Part shown: piece by piece, positions 19,022-28,226 of the stretch
How positions within the stretch are numbered: position 1 is the first letter of the stretch
Layout: every line of letters starts with the position of its first letter
Origin: Promicromonospora sp. AC04
GTDB taxonomy: Bacteria > Actinomycetota > Actinomycetes > Actinomycetales > Cellulomonadaceae
Assembly: GCF_003058225.1 (NCBI RefSeq)
Contig: NZ_QBUG01000001.1
Span: forward strand, 248,001 to 312,000
Reading direction: 5' to 3'
Length of the DNA: 64,000 nt
Notes under the pieces: generated by a model
Databases searched by the model: none
What the model was told of the DNA's origin: nothing
What the model saw: the letters and a program-made list of their open reading frames with translations, nothing else
Translations under genes and position numbers: made by a program

Positions 19022-20185
19022 TCAGCCGACCGAGACGACCGGTGAACCGGCCTGTGCTTCATTCTCCGGCGAGGGCATCTCATCCGCGATCCGCATCGCC
19101 TCTTCGATGAGCGTCTCGACGATCATCGACTCGGGGACGGTCTTGATGACCTCGCCCTTGACGAAGATCTGGCCCTTGCCGTTGCCGGAGGCCACACCGA
19201 GGTCGGCCTCGCGGGCCTCGCCCGGGCCGTTCACCACGCAGCCCATGACGGCGACGCGCAACGGGACGGTCATGCCCTCCAGGCCTGCGGTGACCTTCTC
19301 GGCCAGCGTGTACACGTCGACCTGGGCGCGGCCGCAGGACGGGCAGGACACGATCTCGAGCTTGCGCGGGCGCAGGTTCAGGGACTGCAGGATCTGGTTG
19401 CCGACCTTGACCTCCTCCACCGGCGGGGCCGACAGGGAGACGCGGATCGTGTCGCCGATGCCCTTGCTCAGCAAGGCACCGAACGCGGTGGCCGACTTGA
19501 TGGTGCCCTGGAACGCCGGGCCCGCCTCGGTGACGCCGAGGTGCAGTGGCCAGTCGCCGCGCTCGGAGAGCAGCTCGTAGGCCGCGACCATGATGACCGG
19601 GTCGTTGTGCTTGACCGAGATCTTGAAGTCGTGGAAGTCGTGCTCCTCGAAGAGGCTCGCCTCCCACACGGCGGACTCGACCAGGGCCTCGGGGGTGGCC
19701 TTGCCGTACTTGGCCAGCAGGCGCTTGTCGAGCGAGCCCGCGTTGACGCCGATGCGGATCGAGATCCCGGCGTCCTTCGCGGCCTGGGCGATCTGCTTGA
19801 CCTGGTCGTCGAACTTACGGATGTTGCCCGGGTTGACGCGGACGGCGGCACAGCCGGCGTCGATCGCCTGGAAGACGTACTTCGGCTGGAAGTGGATGTC
19901 CGCGATCACGGGGATCTGGGACTTCTTCGCGATGATCGGCAGCGCCTCGGCGTCGTCGGAGGTCGGGACGGCGACGCGCACGATGTCGCAGCCTGCCGTC
20001 GTGAGCTCCGCGATCTGCTGGAGGGTCGCGTTGATGTCGGTGGTGGGCGTGGTGGTCATGGACTGCACGCTCACCGGTGCGTCACCGCCCACCTCCACCT
20101 TGCCGACCTTGATCTTGCGGGTCTTTCGGCGGGGGGCGAGAACCGGCGGAGGTGCTGCGGGCATGCCGAGGCTGATTGCGCTCAC
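19022..20185 (-). CDS. ispG: 4-hydroxy-3-methylbut-2-enyl diphosphate synthase
   Basis: The penultimate enzyme of the MEP isoprenoid pathway, a 4Fe-4S enzyme converting MEcPP to HMBPP. The TIM barrel has [13 protein letters not shown] at the N-terminus. The cluster-binding cysteines are in [12 protein letters not shown] and [11 protein letters not shown] near the C-terminus. I chose GTG 20185 ([14 protein letters not shown], the form of actinobacterial homologues); GTG 20200 would add five residues. It lies after rseP, and dxr of the same pathway is elsewhere in the window (38434-39600). Confidence 0.95.
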   Translation of the reverse strand: MSAISLGMPAAPPPVLAPRRKTRKIKVGKVEVGGDAPVSVQSMTTTPTTDINATLQQIAELTTAGCDIVRVAVPTSDDAEALPIIAKKSQIPVIADIHFQPKYVFQAIDAGCAAVRVNPGNIRKFDDQVKQIAQAAKDAGISIRIGVNAGSLDKRLLAKYGKATPEALVESAVWEASLFEEHDFHDFKISVKHNDPVIMVAAYELLSERGDWPLHLGVTEAGPAFQGTIKSATAFGALLSKGIGDTIRVSLSAPPVEEVKVGNQILQSLNLRPRKLEIVSCPSCGRAQVDVYTLAEKVTAGLEGMTVPLRVAVMGCVVNGPGEAREADLGVASGNGKGQIFVKGEVIKTVPESMIVETLIEEAMRIADEMPSPENEAQAGSPVVSVG

Positions 20186-20236
20186 AGGATCAGTATCCAC
20201 GCTTCAGAAGGTGCGAAACGCACATCGTGTCTGGCG

Positions 20237-21559
20237 TCACGTGATCCGCACCGGATCCACCAGGTCCGCCACGATGAGGATGCCACCCACACCAAGCAGG
20301 ATCAGGAAGACCACATAGGCCACGGGTGTCATGCGTGCGACGTCGGCCGGGCCGGGCAGCACCGCCGCCCCGCGGATCCGGGCGACCGTGCGCTTGCCGC
20401 CCTCGTAGAGGGCGTTGACCAGGTGCCCGCCGTCGAGCGGCAGGAACGGGATCATGTTGAAGACGAACAGCGCGATGTTGAGGCTCGCGAGCAGGCTCAG
20501 GTAGATCATCACCCGGTCGATGATCTCCTCGTCCAGGGCCATGATCTCGCCGCTGATCCGCGCGACGCCCACCACGGACTGCACGGAGTCCTGCGAGCGC
20601 TCCTCGGACGTGAAGGCCTGGGTGGCGGCGTCGGCCACGCGGACCGGGAGCGTCGCCACCATGGTCGCCGTCTGCCAGGTCATGTTGCCGACCTCGGGCA
20701 GGACGCGCGACAGGGGCTGCTGCTCGCGCACCTGGAGCGGGGAGAAGCCGACGAAACCGCCCGGCTCGACGAGCGGCTCGCCGTCGGCCCCGAGGACCGC
20801 CGCGCCCTGCTCGTCCACCACCGGGCGCTCGGTGGTCGCGGGGGTGACGTCCAGCGTCACCCGCTCGCCGTCGCGCAGCACCACTATCTGGGACTCGCGC
20901 CCCGCGGACTCGTTGATGAGGCCGACCAGCTGCTGCCAGCCGGTCACCTCGGTACCGCCGAAGGAGACCACCTCGTCACCCGGCTCCAGCCCGGCCGCGG
21001 CGGCGGGCGCGGGCGGCTGCCCCTCGCAGTCGTCCCCCGTCGCGGTGGACGTGACCGACGCCGGCACGCACTCCGACAGCTGGGCGACGGTGGTCGAGAC
21101 CGCGGGCAGGCCGTAGCCGACCAGGATGACGCCCATGAGGAACGTGGCGATCACGAGGTTCATGAACGGCCCGCCGAACATGACGACGAGCTTCTTGGGC
21201 GTCGACAGGTTGTAGAAGGCGCGGTGCTCCTCGCCGGGACGCACCTCCGCTACGGACGCGTCGCGCGCGTCCGCGACGAGCTCGCTCCAGAAGCCGGTGC
21301 CACGCCGCGTGCCCGCGGGGGCGGGCGGCATCATGCCCACGAGGCGCACGAACCCGCCGAGCGGGATCGCCTTGATGCCGTACTCGGTCTCCCCCTTGGT
21401 CCGCGACCAGACCGTGGGACCGAAGCCCACCATGTACTGACTCACGCGCACGCCGAACTTCTTGGCGGGAATCATGTGCCCGAGCTCGTGCAGACCGACC
21501 GAGACAAGGACGCCCACCAGGAGGACGAGCACACCAACGATGTGCGGAACGATGCTCAC
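20237..21559 (-). CDS. rseP: site-2 protease RseP/Rip1-like (M50)
   Basis: A membrane-embedded zinc metalloprotease of 440 residues that cleaves transmembrane anti-sigma factors or similar substrates. HELGH in the first membrane helix (residues about 24-28) and LPLDGGHLVNAL in a later helix are the two active-site motifs. A PDZ domain lies between (about 150-270, AAGLEPGDEVVSFGGTEV). Four membrane segments fit the family. The start is GTG 21559. It precedes ispG and the GNAT gene in one direction. Confidence 0.94.
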   Translation of the reverse strand: MSIVPHIVGVLVLLVGVLVSVGLHELGHMIPAKKFGVRVSQYMVGFGPTVWSRTKGETEYGIKAIPLGGFVRLVGMMPPAPAGTRRGTGFWSELVADARDASVAEVRPGEEHRAFYNLSTPKKLVVMFGGPFMNLVIATFLMGVILVGYGLPAVSTTVAQLSECVPASVTSTATGDDCEGQPPAPAAAAGLEPGDEVVSFGGTEVTGWQQLVGLINESAGRESQIVVLRDGERVTLDVTPATTERPVVDEQGAAVLGADGEPLVEPGGFVGFSPLQVREQQPLSRVLPEVGNMTWQTATMVATLPVRVADAATQAFTSEERSQDSVQSVVGVARISGEIMALDEEIIDRVMIYLSLLASLNIALFVFNMIPFLPLDGGHLVNALYEGGKRTVARIRGAAVLPGPADVARMTPVAYVVFLILLGVGGILIVADLVDPVRIT

Positions 21560-21646
21560 GGAACCGAGACTACGGCACCTCTCTGACAGCCCGGAAGGCC
21601 GCGCGCGTCCTCCCCCGCGACGGGCGCCCGACGTTCACTTTCTGCC

Positions 21647-21661
21647 GAATCATGATGATTC
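21647..21661. promoter_or_regulatory. palindromic site upstream of unknown 768-residue protein
   Basis: The AT-rich gap between rseP and the unknown gene contains the perfect dyad GAATCAT-G-ATGATTC (21647-21661), followed by TTGAAA (21663-21668) and an AT-rich stretch up to the start at 21698. This looks like a promoter with a regulator site. No regulator gene is adjacent. The dyad is seen; the function is inferred. Confidence 0.45.
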
Positions 21662-21697
21662 GTTGAAACATTGGTTACTGATCATTAACCTGTCGAC

Positions 21698-24004
21698 ATG
21701 TCGGTTTCGTCTGTCCCTGGGTTTCGGGAGCTGCACGCGCACGGCCCCACGTCCCTCGTGGAGAGCCTCGCCTCGATGTTCCAGACCGAAGCGTGGCCCG
21801 GTGCGGACGGCGACTCCCGGGTGGCGCGGCAGCTGCGCGAGATCGGCGTGGACGTCAGCGCGATCTGGGCCGCCTCACGCTGGAACATGGGCGACGACGG
21901 CGAGGCGCCGAACCGACGACACCCCGTGCCCGGCGACCCGCGCGGCCCCGAGACGGCGGCCACGCTGACCGCCGTGGCCGCGCAGCCCCGCGCCGCCGCC
22001 CTGCTCGGCATCTACCTGTGGTCGCAGGCGAGCGACGCCCTGCAGTACACCTTCCGGCACGGCCGCATCATCGTCCCGCTGCGCGCCTTCGTCGAGACCT
22101 GGGAGACGTGCCGCGACAGCGCCCCGGACGACGTCTGCCGGGCCGAGGGCGACGCCGTCGCCGTGCTGCTGCGCACTCTCATCACCCAGATGCACACGTC
22201 CGCCGCCCGCAGCGCGGGCGACCTGGCCCGGCTGGCCGACGCCGCCGGCCGGGCCGGCGAGCGGTGCGCCGAGCTGCTGCAGGCGGCCCGGGCGATCCCC
22301 GACCCGACCTCCCCGTTCCGCCGCATCCTGGTGCCGCAGGCGGTGACCCGCATCCGGTACTTCCGCGCGCTGGCCGAGGCCGCCCGGGCGGCCGACGACG
22401 CGATGGCGGGCAAGCCGTCGCGGCTCGGCCCCGCGCTCGACGGCCTGCGCGCCGCGGAGACCGACCGGCACCTCAACTACATCCTGGCCAGCGAGCTGCG
22501 CTCCTACCGGATGCACCTGGCGGAGCTGCACCGCAACCTCGACGCGACCTGGCTCACGCTCGACCGGCTCAGGACGGTCTACATCTACCCGTTCGGGCTG
22601 CGGGACGTCAGCCCGGCCACGGCGGTCGCGGCCATCCGGAGCATCGCGGACCGCGACGAGCGGCCCGAGCTGCTCGGTGTCCAGGCCTTCGCGGTACGCG
22701 GGCGCCTCAAGATGGACGACGTCTGGGCCAGCGTCGACCGGGCCGCACGCCCGTACGGCGGGGTGTCGCTGTCGATGCCGAACGTGCGCCTCGAACAACC
22801 CGACGGGACGCTCATCGAGGAGCTGTCCTGCGACGTGCGGTTCACCGAGTTCGGCAACCACTACGTGCGGTTCCGGTACTCGGCGCGCGACCAGTCGCCG
22901 CAGCAGGTCCGCGACGCCCGGTTCCGCCTGTCCAACCTGCACGCCGACATCCGGGTGCGCTGGATCACGCCGGACGGCCCGCCCGTCGATGTCGACCCGG
23001 GTGGCGCGCTCCCGCCCGAGCGCCTCTTCGACCTCGCCGACCTGCTCCAGCGCGCCACCGCCGACCTGGTCCGCGAGGGCACCGAGATCGCCCAGGGCCG
23101 CGCCCACGTGGTCACCACCGTCTACGAGGCGAGCAGGGGACGCGGCCCGGCCGCGCCGGCGACGGAGCGCACGCCCGTCTCCATGGGGGACGAGCTGCTG
23201 GCCGCGTTCGGCTCGCAGGTGCTGCTGCAGCCGGTCTCCTACGGCACCGCGACGCTGTGCGACTGGACCCTGCGCCAGCGCAACCCGGTGCTGCTGGAAG
23301 GCGTGCGGCACCTGGGCGACGTCGTGGCCGTGGCCACCAACTCCACCACCGTCGCCCTGGTCGGCACCGCCCACTTCAAGATCTCCCAGTACGGCTCGCT
23401 CGCCGAGTTCGTGGCCAGCCTCAACGGGCTGTTCAGCGCCTGGAACGCCACCCTCGCGGACCACCTGCGGATCGTCGCGGCCATGCTCGCCGACCACGAC
23501 GTCAACAACGGCGCCGACCTCGCCGACCGCAAGGAGCGGCTCACCCGCGAGCAGCTCCGGCTGCACGAGTTCGCCTCGGAGGTCCGCACGACCCTGACCA
23601 CCATCACGTCCCCCACGTTCCTGGCCTCCGCCCTGGAGTCCCGGATGCTGAACCAGCTGCTGCAGGCGTCGCACTTCGAGCAGCAGGCCGCCGTCGTCAC
23701 CGAGCGGTTGCGGGAGCTGCTCCAGGAGCCCATCGCCGCCCGGCTGGCCGCCCTCGAACGCCTGCACGGCGACCGCGAGCGGGCGGCGGAGGCGCAGCGC
23801 GAGCGCGGGCGCCGTCGGCTGATGGACGGCACGCTGTCCGCCATCACCGTGTTCGCCGGCGTCTACGCCCTCATCGGCACCGTCCAGGTGGCCATGGACG
23901 CCGGGCTGCTCAACGGGGTCCAGGCGGTAGCGGCCACGGCCCTGGTCACCGTCGGCGCCCTGGTCACGGGCTGGGCGGTGTTCAACTGGACCCGGCGCCG
24001 CTGA
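21698..24004 (+). CDS. unrecognised 768-residue protein with two C-terminal membrane helices
   Basis: I do not recognise this family. Residues 1-260 are mainly helical (YLWSQASDALQYTFRHGRI and further Ala/Arg-rich helices). About 285-410 looks alpha/beta, with VYIYPFGLRDVSP and FTEFGNHYVRFRYSA. About 470-560 is another alpha/beta segment (GSQVLLQPVSYGTATLCDW, VAVATNSTTVALVGTAHF). Then come long amphipathic helices (about 580-705, REQLRLHEFASEVRTTLTTI; EQQAAVVTERLRELLQEP) and two membrane segments (about 711-733 and 740-762) ending in WTRRR. The soluble domain-helical stalk-two helices order recalls CorA-like proteins, but no GMN motif lies between the helices. There is no clear Shine-Dalgarno. 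The 3' end overlaps the convergent potC by 23 bp. Confidence 0.85.
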   Translation: MSVSSVPGFRELHAHGPTSLVESLASMFQTEAWPGADGDSRVARQLREIGVDVSAIWAASRWNMGDDGEAPNRRHPVPGDPRGPETAATLTAVAAQPRAAALLGIYLWSQASDALQYTFRHGRIIVPLRAFVETWETCRDSAPDDVCRAEGDAVAVLLRTLITQMHTSAARSAGDLARLADAAGRAGERCAELLQAARAIPDPTSPFRRILVPQAVTRIRYFRALAEAARAADDAMAGKPSRLGPALDGLRAAETDRHLNYILASELRSYRMHLAELHRNLDATWLTLDRLRTVYIYPFGLRDVSPATAVAAIRSIADRDERPELLGVQAFAVRGRLKMDDVWASVDRAARPYGGVSLSMPNVRLEQPDGTLIEELSCDVRFTEFGNHYVRFRYSARDQSPQQVRDARFRLSNLHADIRVRWITPDGPPVDVDPGGALPPERLFDLADLLQRATADLVREGTEIAQGRAHVVTTVYEASRGRGPAAPATERTPVSMGDELLAAFGSQVLLQPVSYGTATLCDWTLRQRNPVLLEGVRHLGDVVAVATNSTTVALVGTAHFKISQYGSLAEFVASLNGLFSAWNATLADHLRIVAAMLADHDVNNGADLADRKERLTREQLRLHEFASEVRTTLTTITSPTFLASALESRMLNQLLQASHFEQQAAVVTERLRELLQEPIAARLAALERLHGDRERAAEAQRERGRRRLMDGTLSAITVFAGVYALIGTVQVAMDAGLLNGVQAVAATALVTVGALVTGWAVFNWTRRR

Positions 24005-24845
24005 CCCGACGGCGGAGCGCCGCCACCACCTGCGCACCGATCACCACGGCCAGCGCCGCCACGAACATCGCCGTGCCGATCACGTTGGCCTGCGCCGGGA
24101 TGCCGCGCGCCGCCGAGACGTACACGAACTTCGGGAACGTGGTGAAGGAGCCGGAGTTGAAGTTGGTGATGATGAAGTCGTCGAAGCTCAGGCTGAACGC
24201 GAGCGCCGCCGCGGCCGCGATGCCCGGCACGAGCAGCGGGAACGTCACCTTCCAGAAGGCCTGCCAGGGCGAGGCGTACAGATCGGCGGCGGCCTCCTCC
24301 AGGCGCGGGTCCATGGACTGCACGCGCGCCTTGACCGCCACCACGACGAACGAGATGTTGAACATGACGTGCGCGAGCACCACTGTCCAGAACCCGAGCT
24401 GCAGCTGCAGCGTGAGGAACTGGGACAGGAGGGCCGCGCCCAGCACGACCTCGGGGGTGGACATGGGCAGGAAGATCAGCAGGTTGGCCAGCGCCCGCCC
24501 GCGGAACCGGTAGCGCACCAGAGCTATCGCTACGAGCGTGCCGAGCGTGGTGGCGAACAGCGTGGACAGCAGACCCACCTGCAGCGAGTTCGCGAACGCC
24601 TCGCACACCTGGGGCGCCCCGCAGGGGTTGCGCCAGTTGTCGAGCGTGAAGCCCTGCCACACGAGGTTGCGCCGGCCGCCGTCGTTGAACGAGTACAGGA
24701 CGGTGTAGACGCTGGGCGCGAGCAGGAACACGAACGCCAGCGCGCAGTAGGCGGGGATCAGTGCGCCGGCCAGCCGGCGGTTGAGCCGCCCGGTCGCAGG
24801 TCGAGTCGCAGGTCGAGTCACGGGTCGAGTCACCGGTCGAGTCAC
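23982..24845 (-). CDS. potC: polyamine ABC transporter permease PotC
   Basis: Second inner-membrane permease of a spermidine/putrescine-type importer, about 287 residues with six membrane helices. The EAA loop contacting the ATPase is EEAAADLYASPWQAFWKVT. The GTG start at 24845 overlaps the potB stop (GTGA). The N-terminus is odd: five tandem 12-bp units encode TRPVTRPVTRPATRPATG before the normal RLNRRLAGALIPAY start of the permease. Several in-frame GTGs in the repeat make the true start uncertain by up to eight residues. Confidence 0.92.
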   Translation of the reverse strand: MTRPVTRPVTRPATRPATGRLNRRLAGALIPAYCALAFVFLLAPSVYTVLYSFNDGGRRNLVWQGFTLDNWRNPCGAPQVCEAFANSLQVGLLSTLFATTLGTLVAIALVRYRFRGRALANLLIFLPMSTPEVVLGAALLSQFLTLQLQLGFWTVVLAHVMFNISFVVVAVKARVQSMDPRLEEAAADLYASPWQAFWKVTFPLLVPGIAAAAALAFSLSFDDFIITNFNSGSFTTFPKFVYVSAARGIPAQANVIGTAMFVAALAVVIGAQVVAALRRRVSGAGSS

Positions 24846-25789
24846 AGCAGGTCCTCCGTCCCCGTCCGGCGCACGTAGAGCCCCACGAGCACCGCGATGG
24901 CGGCCATCAGCACCACCGACAGCGACGCGGCGGTCGGGTAGTCGAGCAGCCGGAAGAACCGCGTGTCGATGACCTGGCCGATCATCGCCGTGTTGGTCGA
25001 GTTGCCCAGCAGCGAGGCGGACACGTAGTCGCCGGCCGCCGGGATGAACGTGAGCAACGTCCCGGAGACCACGCCCGGCATGGACAGCGGGAGGGTGACC
25101 GTGCGGAACGTCGTCCACGGCCCGGCGTACAGGTCGCCGCCCGCCTCCACCAGGCGCGGGTCGAGCCGCTCCAGGGATGCGTAGATCGGCAGCGCCATGA
25201 ACGGCACGAAGTTGTGCGTCAGCGAGACGACGACGGCGAACGACGTCGCCGTCAGCCGCCCGTCCGGCGGCAGCACGTGGAGCCAGTGCAGTGCCTGGAC
25301 CACGTACCCGTCGTCGGCCAGGATCTGCTTCCACGCGATGGTGCGCAGCACGAACGACGTGAAGAACGGCGCCACGACCAGCACGAGCAGCATGCCCTGC
25401 AGCAGCGGCCTGCCCCGGCCGCGCACGGCGATCAGGTATGCGATCGGGTAGCCGACCGCGAGCGCCCCCGCCGTGGCCAGCAGCGCGAACCAGAAGGAGC
25501 GCGCGAGCGGCTGCCAGAAGTCGGCGAGCGCTGTCACGTAGTTCTGCCAGTGGAAGGCCGGCATGAACTGGCCGACGTCGCCCCCGGGGACCGGCACGTA
25601 GAGCGACGTCGCCAGGAGCGCGAAGACTGGGATCACGAAGAAGGCGACCAGGTACAGCGTGCCCGGGAGCATGAGGCCGACGCCAGCGGCGCCGGCGCGC
25701 CGGGCCGCGACGTCCTCCGCGCCCGTGCCTGGAGCGCCCGTCCCTGGGGCCGCGACGCCGATGGCCGGGCCCGGGGCCACCGTGGTCAC
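24842..25789 (-). CDS. potB: polyamine ABC transporter permease PotB
   Basis: First permease of the importer, about 315 residues with six membrane helices. The EAA loop is VEAGGDLYAGPWTTFRTVTLP and is followed by the conserved PAAGDYVSASLLGN. It starts at GTG 25789, whose last two bases are in the potA stop (GTGA overlap), and ends four bases into potC. A flexible Gly/Ala/Pro-rich N-terminal stretch of about 45 residues precedes the first helix (LMLPGTLYLVAFFVIPVF). It would pair with PotC to form the membrane channel. Confidence 0.93.
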   Translation of the reverse strand: MTTVAPGPAIGVAAPGTGAPGTGAEDVAARRAGAAGVGLMLPGTLYLVAFFVIPVFALLATSLYVPVPGGDVGQFMPAFHWQNYVTALADFWQPLARSFWFALLATAGALAVGYPIAYLIAVRGRGRPLLQGMLLVLVVAPFFTSFVLRTIAWKQILADDGYVVQALHWLHVLPPDGRLTATSFAVVVSLTHNFVPFMALPIYASLERLDPRLVEAGGDLYAGPWTTFRTVTLPLSMPGVVSGTLLTFIPAAGDYVSASLLGNSTNTAMIGQVIDTRFFRLLDYPTAASLSVVLMAAIAVLVGLYVRRTGTEDLL

Positions 25790-26907
25790 TGACCGCTCCT
25801 GGCAGGTTCCCCGGCGAGGCCGAACGTGTGGTCCACGTCCCAGGCCAGGCGGACGGCGTCGCCCACACGCACCTCGGGCGCGCCCGAGGAGTTCTGTGCG
25901 AAGACCTCGTGCACGCCCAGGTCCCCGAGGTCGACCTGGTACTGAGTGGAGACGCCCGTGAACGACACGTCGGTCACCTTGCCCGGCCCCAGCACGTTGC
26001 TGCCCGACGTCGGCTCGCTGCCGTTCGCCACTATCCGCACCTTCTCGGGACGCACGCCGAGCTGCACGACGGCGCCGACGCCGGTCGAACCCGCCGAGAC
26101 CCGCCCCACCGGCACCCGGAGGCGCGTACCGGCGACGTCGACGCCGAGCACCTCGCCGACGTCCACCACCGAGCCGGTCACGAGGTTGGAGCGCCCCAGG
26201 AAGTTCGCCACGAAGGCGGTGCTGGGCAGCTCGTAGAGCTCGGCGGGCGGGCCGAGCTGCTCGACGCGGCCCTCGTTCATGACGGCGACGGTGTCGGCCA
26301 TGGTCATGGCCTCCTCCTGGTCGTGCGTCACGTGCACGAACGTGATGCCCGCGTCCGCCTGGATGCGCTTGAGCTCGAGCTGCATCTCGCGCCGCAGGGC
26401 GAGGTCGAGCGCGCCGAGCGGCTCGTCCAGGAGCAGCACGGACGGGCTGTTCACGAGGGCGCGAGCCAGGGCGACGCGCTGCTGCTGGCCGCCGGAGAGC
26501 TGGTTCGGCCTGCGGTCGCCGAGGTGCGCGAGCTGCACGGTCTCGAGCCCGGCCCGGGCCTTGGCCCGCGCGTCTGGCACCCGCTTGCGCTTCAGCCCGA
26601 ACGCGACGTTGTCCAGCACCGTCAGGTGCGGGAACAGCGCGTAGGACTGGAAGACCGTGTTGACCGGGCGGCGGTGCGCCGCGGTGCCGGTCACGTCCCG
26701 CCCGCCGATCGAGATGACGCCCGACGTCGGCTGCTCCAGCCCGGCGACCATCCGCAGCGTGGTGGTCTTGCCGCAGCCGGACGGGCCGAGCAGCGCGAAG
26801 AACGAGCCCTCGGGGACGGTCAGGTCGAGGGATTCGACGGCGGTGAAGCTGCCGAACTCCTTGCGCACGCCCCACAGCTCGAGGCTCGCCGTGTGTGGCG
26901 ACCTCAT
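25786..26907 (-). CDS. potA: polyamine ABC transporter ATPase PotA
   Basis: Energises the PotB/PotC channel. 373 residues: Walker A GPSGCGKTT (about residue 40), Q-loop FQSYALFPHL, signature LSGGQQQRVALARAL, Walker B VLLLDEPLGALD and the H-loop THDQEEAM, followed by a TOBE domain (about 290-370, LGVRPEKVRIV). ATG 26907 overlaps the potD stop (ATGA). The long C-terminus fits the PotA/MalK/CysA class of importer ATPases. Confidence 0.94.
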   Translation of the reverse strand: MRSPHTASLELWGVRKEFGSFTAVESLDLTVPEGSFFALLGPSGCGKTTTLRMVAGLEQPTSGVISIGGRDVTGTAAHRRPVNTVFQSYALFPHLTVLDNVAFGLKRKRVPDARAKARAGLETVQLAHLGDRRPNQLSGGQQQRVALARALVNSPSVLLLDEPLGALDLALRREMQLELKRIQADAGITFVHVTHDQEEAMTMADTVAVMNEGRVEQLGPPAELYELPSTAFVANFLGRSNLVTGSVVDVGEVLGVDVAGTRLRVPVGRVSAGSTGVGAVVQLGVRPEKVRIVANGSEPTSGSNVLGPGKVTDVSFTGVSTQYQVDLGDLGVHEVFAQNSSGAPEVRVGDAVRLAWDVDHTFGLAGEPARSGQ

Positions 26908-28175
26908 GCCCCGATGACCTCGAGGTACTGGCCGTTGTACTTGGTCTCCTCGGCCGGGGTGAGCGTGCGGAACACGTGCACCTTCGCCAGGGTCTCGTCG
27001 TCCGGGAAGATGTTGGTGTCGGCGGCAAGCTCCGGGTCGGACTTCTCCATGACCTCCCTGGCGCCGTCGACGGGGGTCACGTAGTTGACCCATGCCGCCA
27101 CCTGGGCGGCGACCTCGGGCTCGTAGTAGTAGTTCATGAGCGTCTCGGCGTTCTTCTTGTGCGTGGCGCCGACCGGGATCAGCATCTCGTCGCTCCAGAG
27201 CGTGCCGCCGGCCTCGGGGACCACGAAGTCGAACCGGTTGTCGGCCTCGTAGTTGAGCCCCGTGATGTCGCCGGACCAGCCGATGCAGGCCCAGCAGTCC
27301 CCCGACACCAGGTCCTGCGTGTACGAGTTGCCCTTGACCTGGCGGATGTGGCCCGAGGTGATCTTCTCGCGCAGGAGCTCGATGGCGGCGTCGTACTCCG
27401 CGTCGCCCCAGTCGCCCGCCGGGTCCACGCCCTGGCTGAGCATGATCAGCCCGATGGTGTCGTGCATCTCGGACAGCACCTCGACCTTGCCCGCCAGCTC
27501 CGGCTTCCAGAGGTCGTCGAGGCTCTGCATCCCGCCAGGCACCTTCGCCTTGTCCCAGGCCAGGCCGCCGAAGCCCGACTGCCACGTCAGGGCGTGCTTG
27601 CGGCCCTCGTCGTAGTCGACGTCGCGCAGCGTGGACACCAGGTTGGCCGCGTTCGGGATGTTGGCCAGGTCCAGCTCCTGGGCGTAGCCGAGCCGGATCA
27701 TGCGGCCGGCCATCCAGTCGGTCGGCGTCACGATGTCGTAGCCGATGTCGTCGCCGTTCGCGAGCTGCCCCGACACCTTGCCGTAGAAGGTGTCGTTGTC
27801 CTCGATGTCCTCCAGGTACTCGACGTCGATGCCCGTCTGCTTCGTGAAGGCGTTCAGGGTCGGGTACTCGGTGCCGGCGTCGTTCTGGTCCAGGTACAGG
27901 GTCCAGTTGGCCCAGCGGACGAGCTTCTCTGCGTCGGACACGTCGGCGGCCGGGCTCGGCGCGGCGCTGGAGGACGCGCCCGGCGCGCCTCCCGTGCCGC
28001 AGGCCGCCAGGAGGGCGGCGGTGCCCGCCACCCCCGCGCCAACAGTCAGGAACTGGCGGCGCGACAGGCCGGCGCTCCCGGCCGAGGCTCGGCGGGCCGC
28101 GGCAGCGCCGCGGGCCTGCTGGATCAGGGCGCGGACCATGGGGTCCGCCGGGGGACGACGTCGGGGGTTGCTCAC
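26904..28175 (-). CDS. potD: polyamine-binding lipoprotein PotD-like
   Basis: The extracytoplasmic solute receptor for the transporter, 423 residues. It has a twin-arginine-like SRRQFLTVGAG and a lipobox LLAACG (C about residue 60), so it is exported, possibly by Tat, and lipidated. The mature part carries family features: NWTLYLDQ near the start, YDIVTPTDWMAGRMIRLG and WACIGWSGDITGLNY. The long N-terminal leader before the signal is unusual and may indicate a later start. GTG 28175 has GAGGAG upstream. It is first in the potD-potA-potB-potC operon, all joined by 4-bp overlaps. Confidence 0.93.
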   Translation of the reverse strand: MSNPRRRPPADPMVRALIQQARGAAAARRASAGSAGLSRRQFLTVGAGVAGTAALLAACGTGGAPGASSSAAPSPAADVSDAEKLVRWANWTLYLDQNDAGTEYPTLNAFTKQTGIDVEYLEDIEDNDTFYGKVSGQLANGDDIGYDIVTPTDWMAGRMIRLGYAQELDLANIPNAANLVSTLRDVDYDEGRKHALTWQSGFGGLAWDKAKVPGGMQSLDDLWKPELAGKVEVLSEMHDTIGLIMLSQGVDPAGDWGDAEYDAAIELLREKITSGHIRQVKGNSYTQDLVSGDCWACIGWSGDITGLNYEADNRFDFVVPEAGGTLWSDEMLIPVGATHKKNAETLMNYYYEPEVAAQVAAWVNYVTPVDGAREVMEKSDPELAADTNIFPDDETLAKVHVFRTLTPAEETKYNGQYLEVIGA

Positions 28176-28226
28176 GGGTGCTCCTCGGGGGCTCGCTGGG
28201 TTGCTCGGTGCTGGTTCAGGGCCGGC

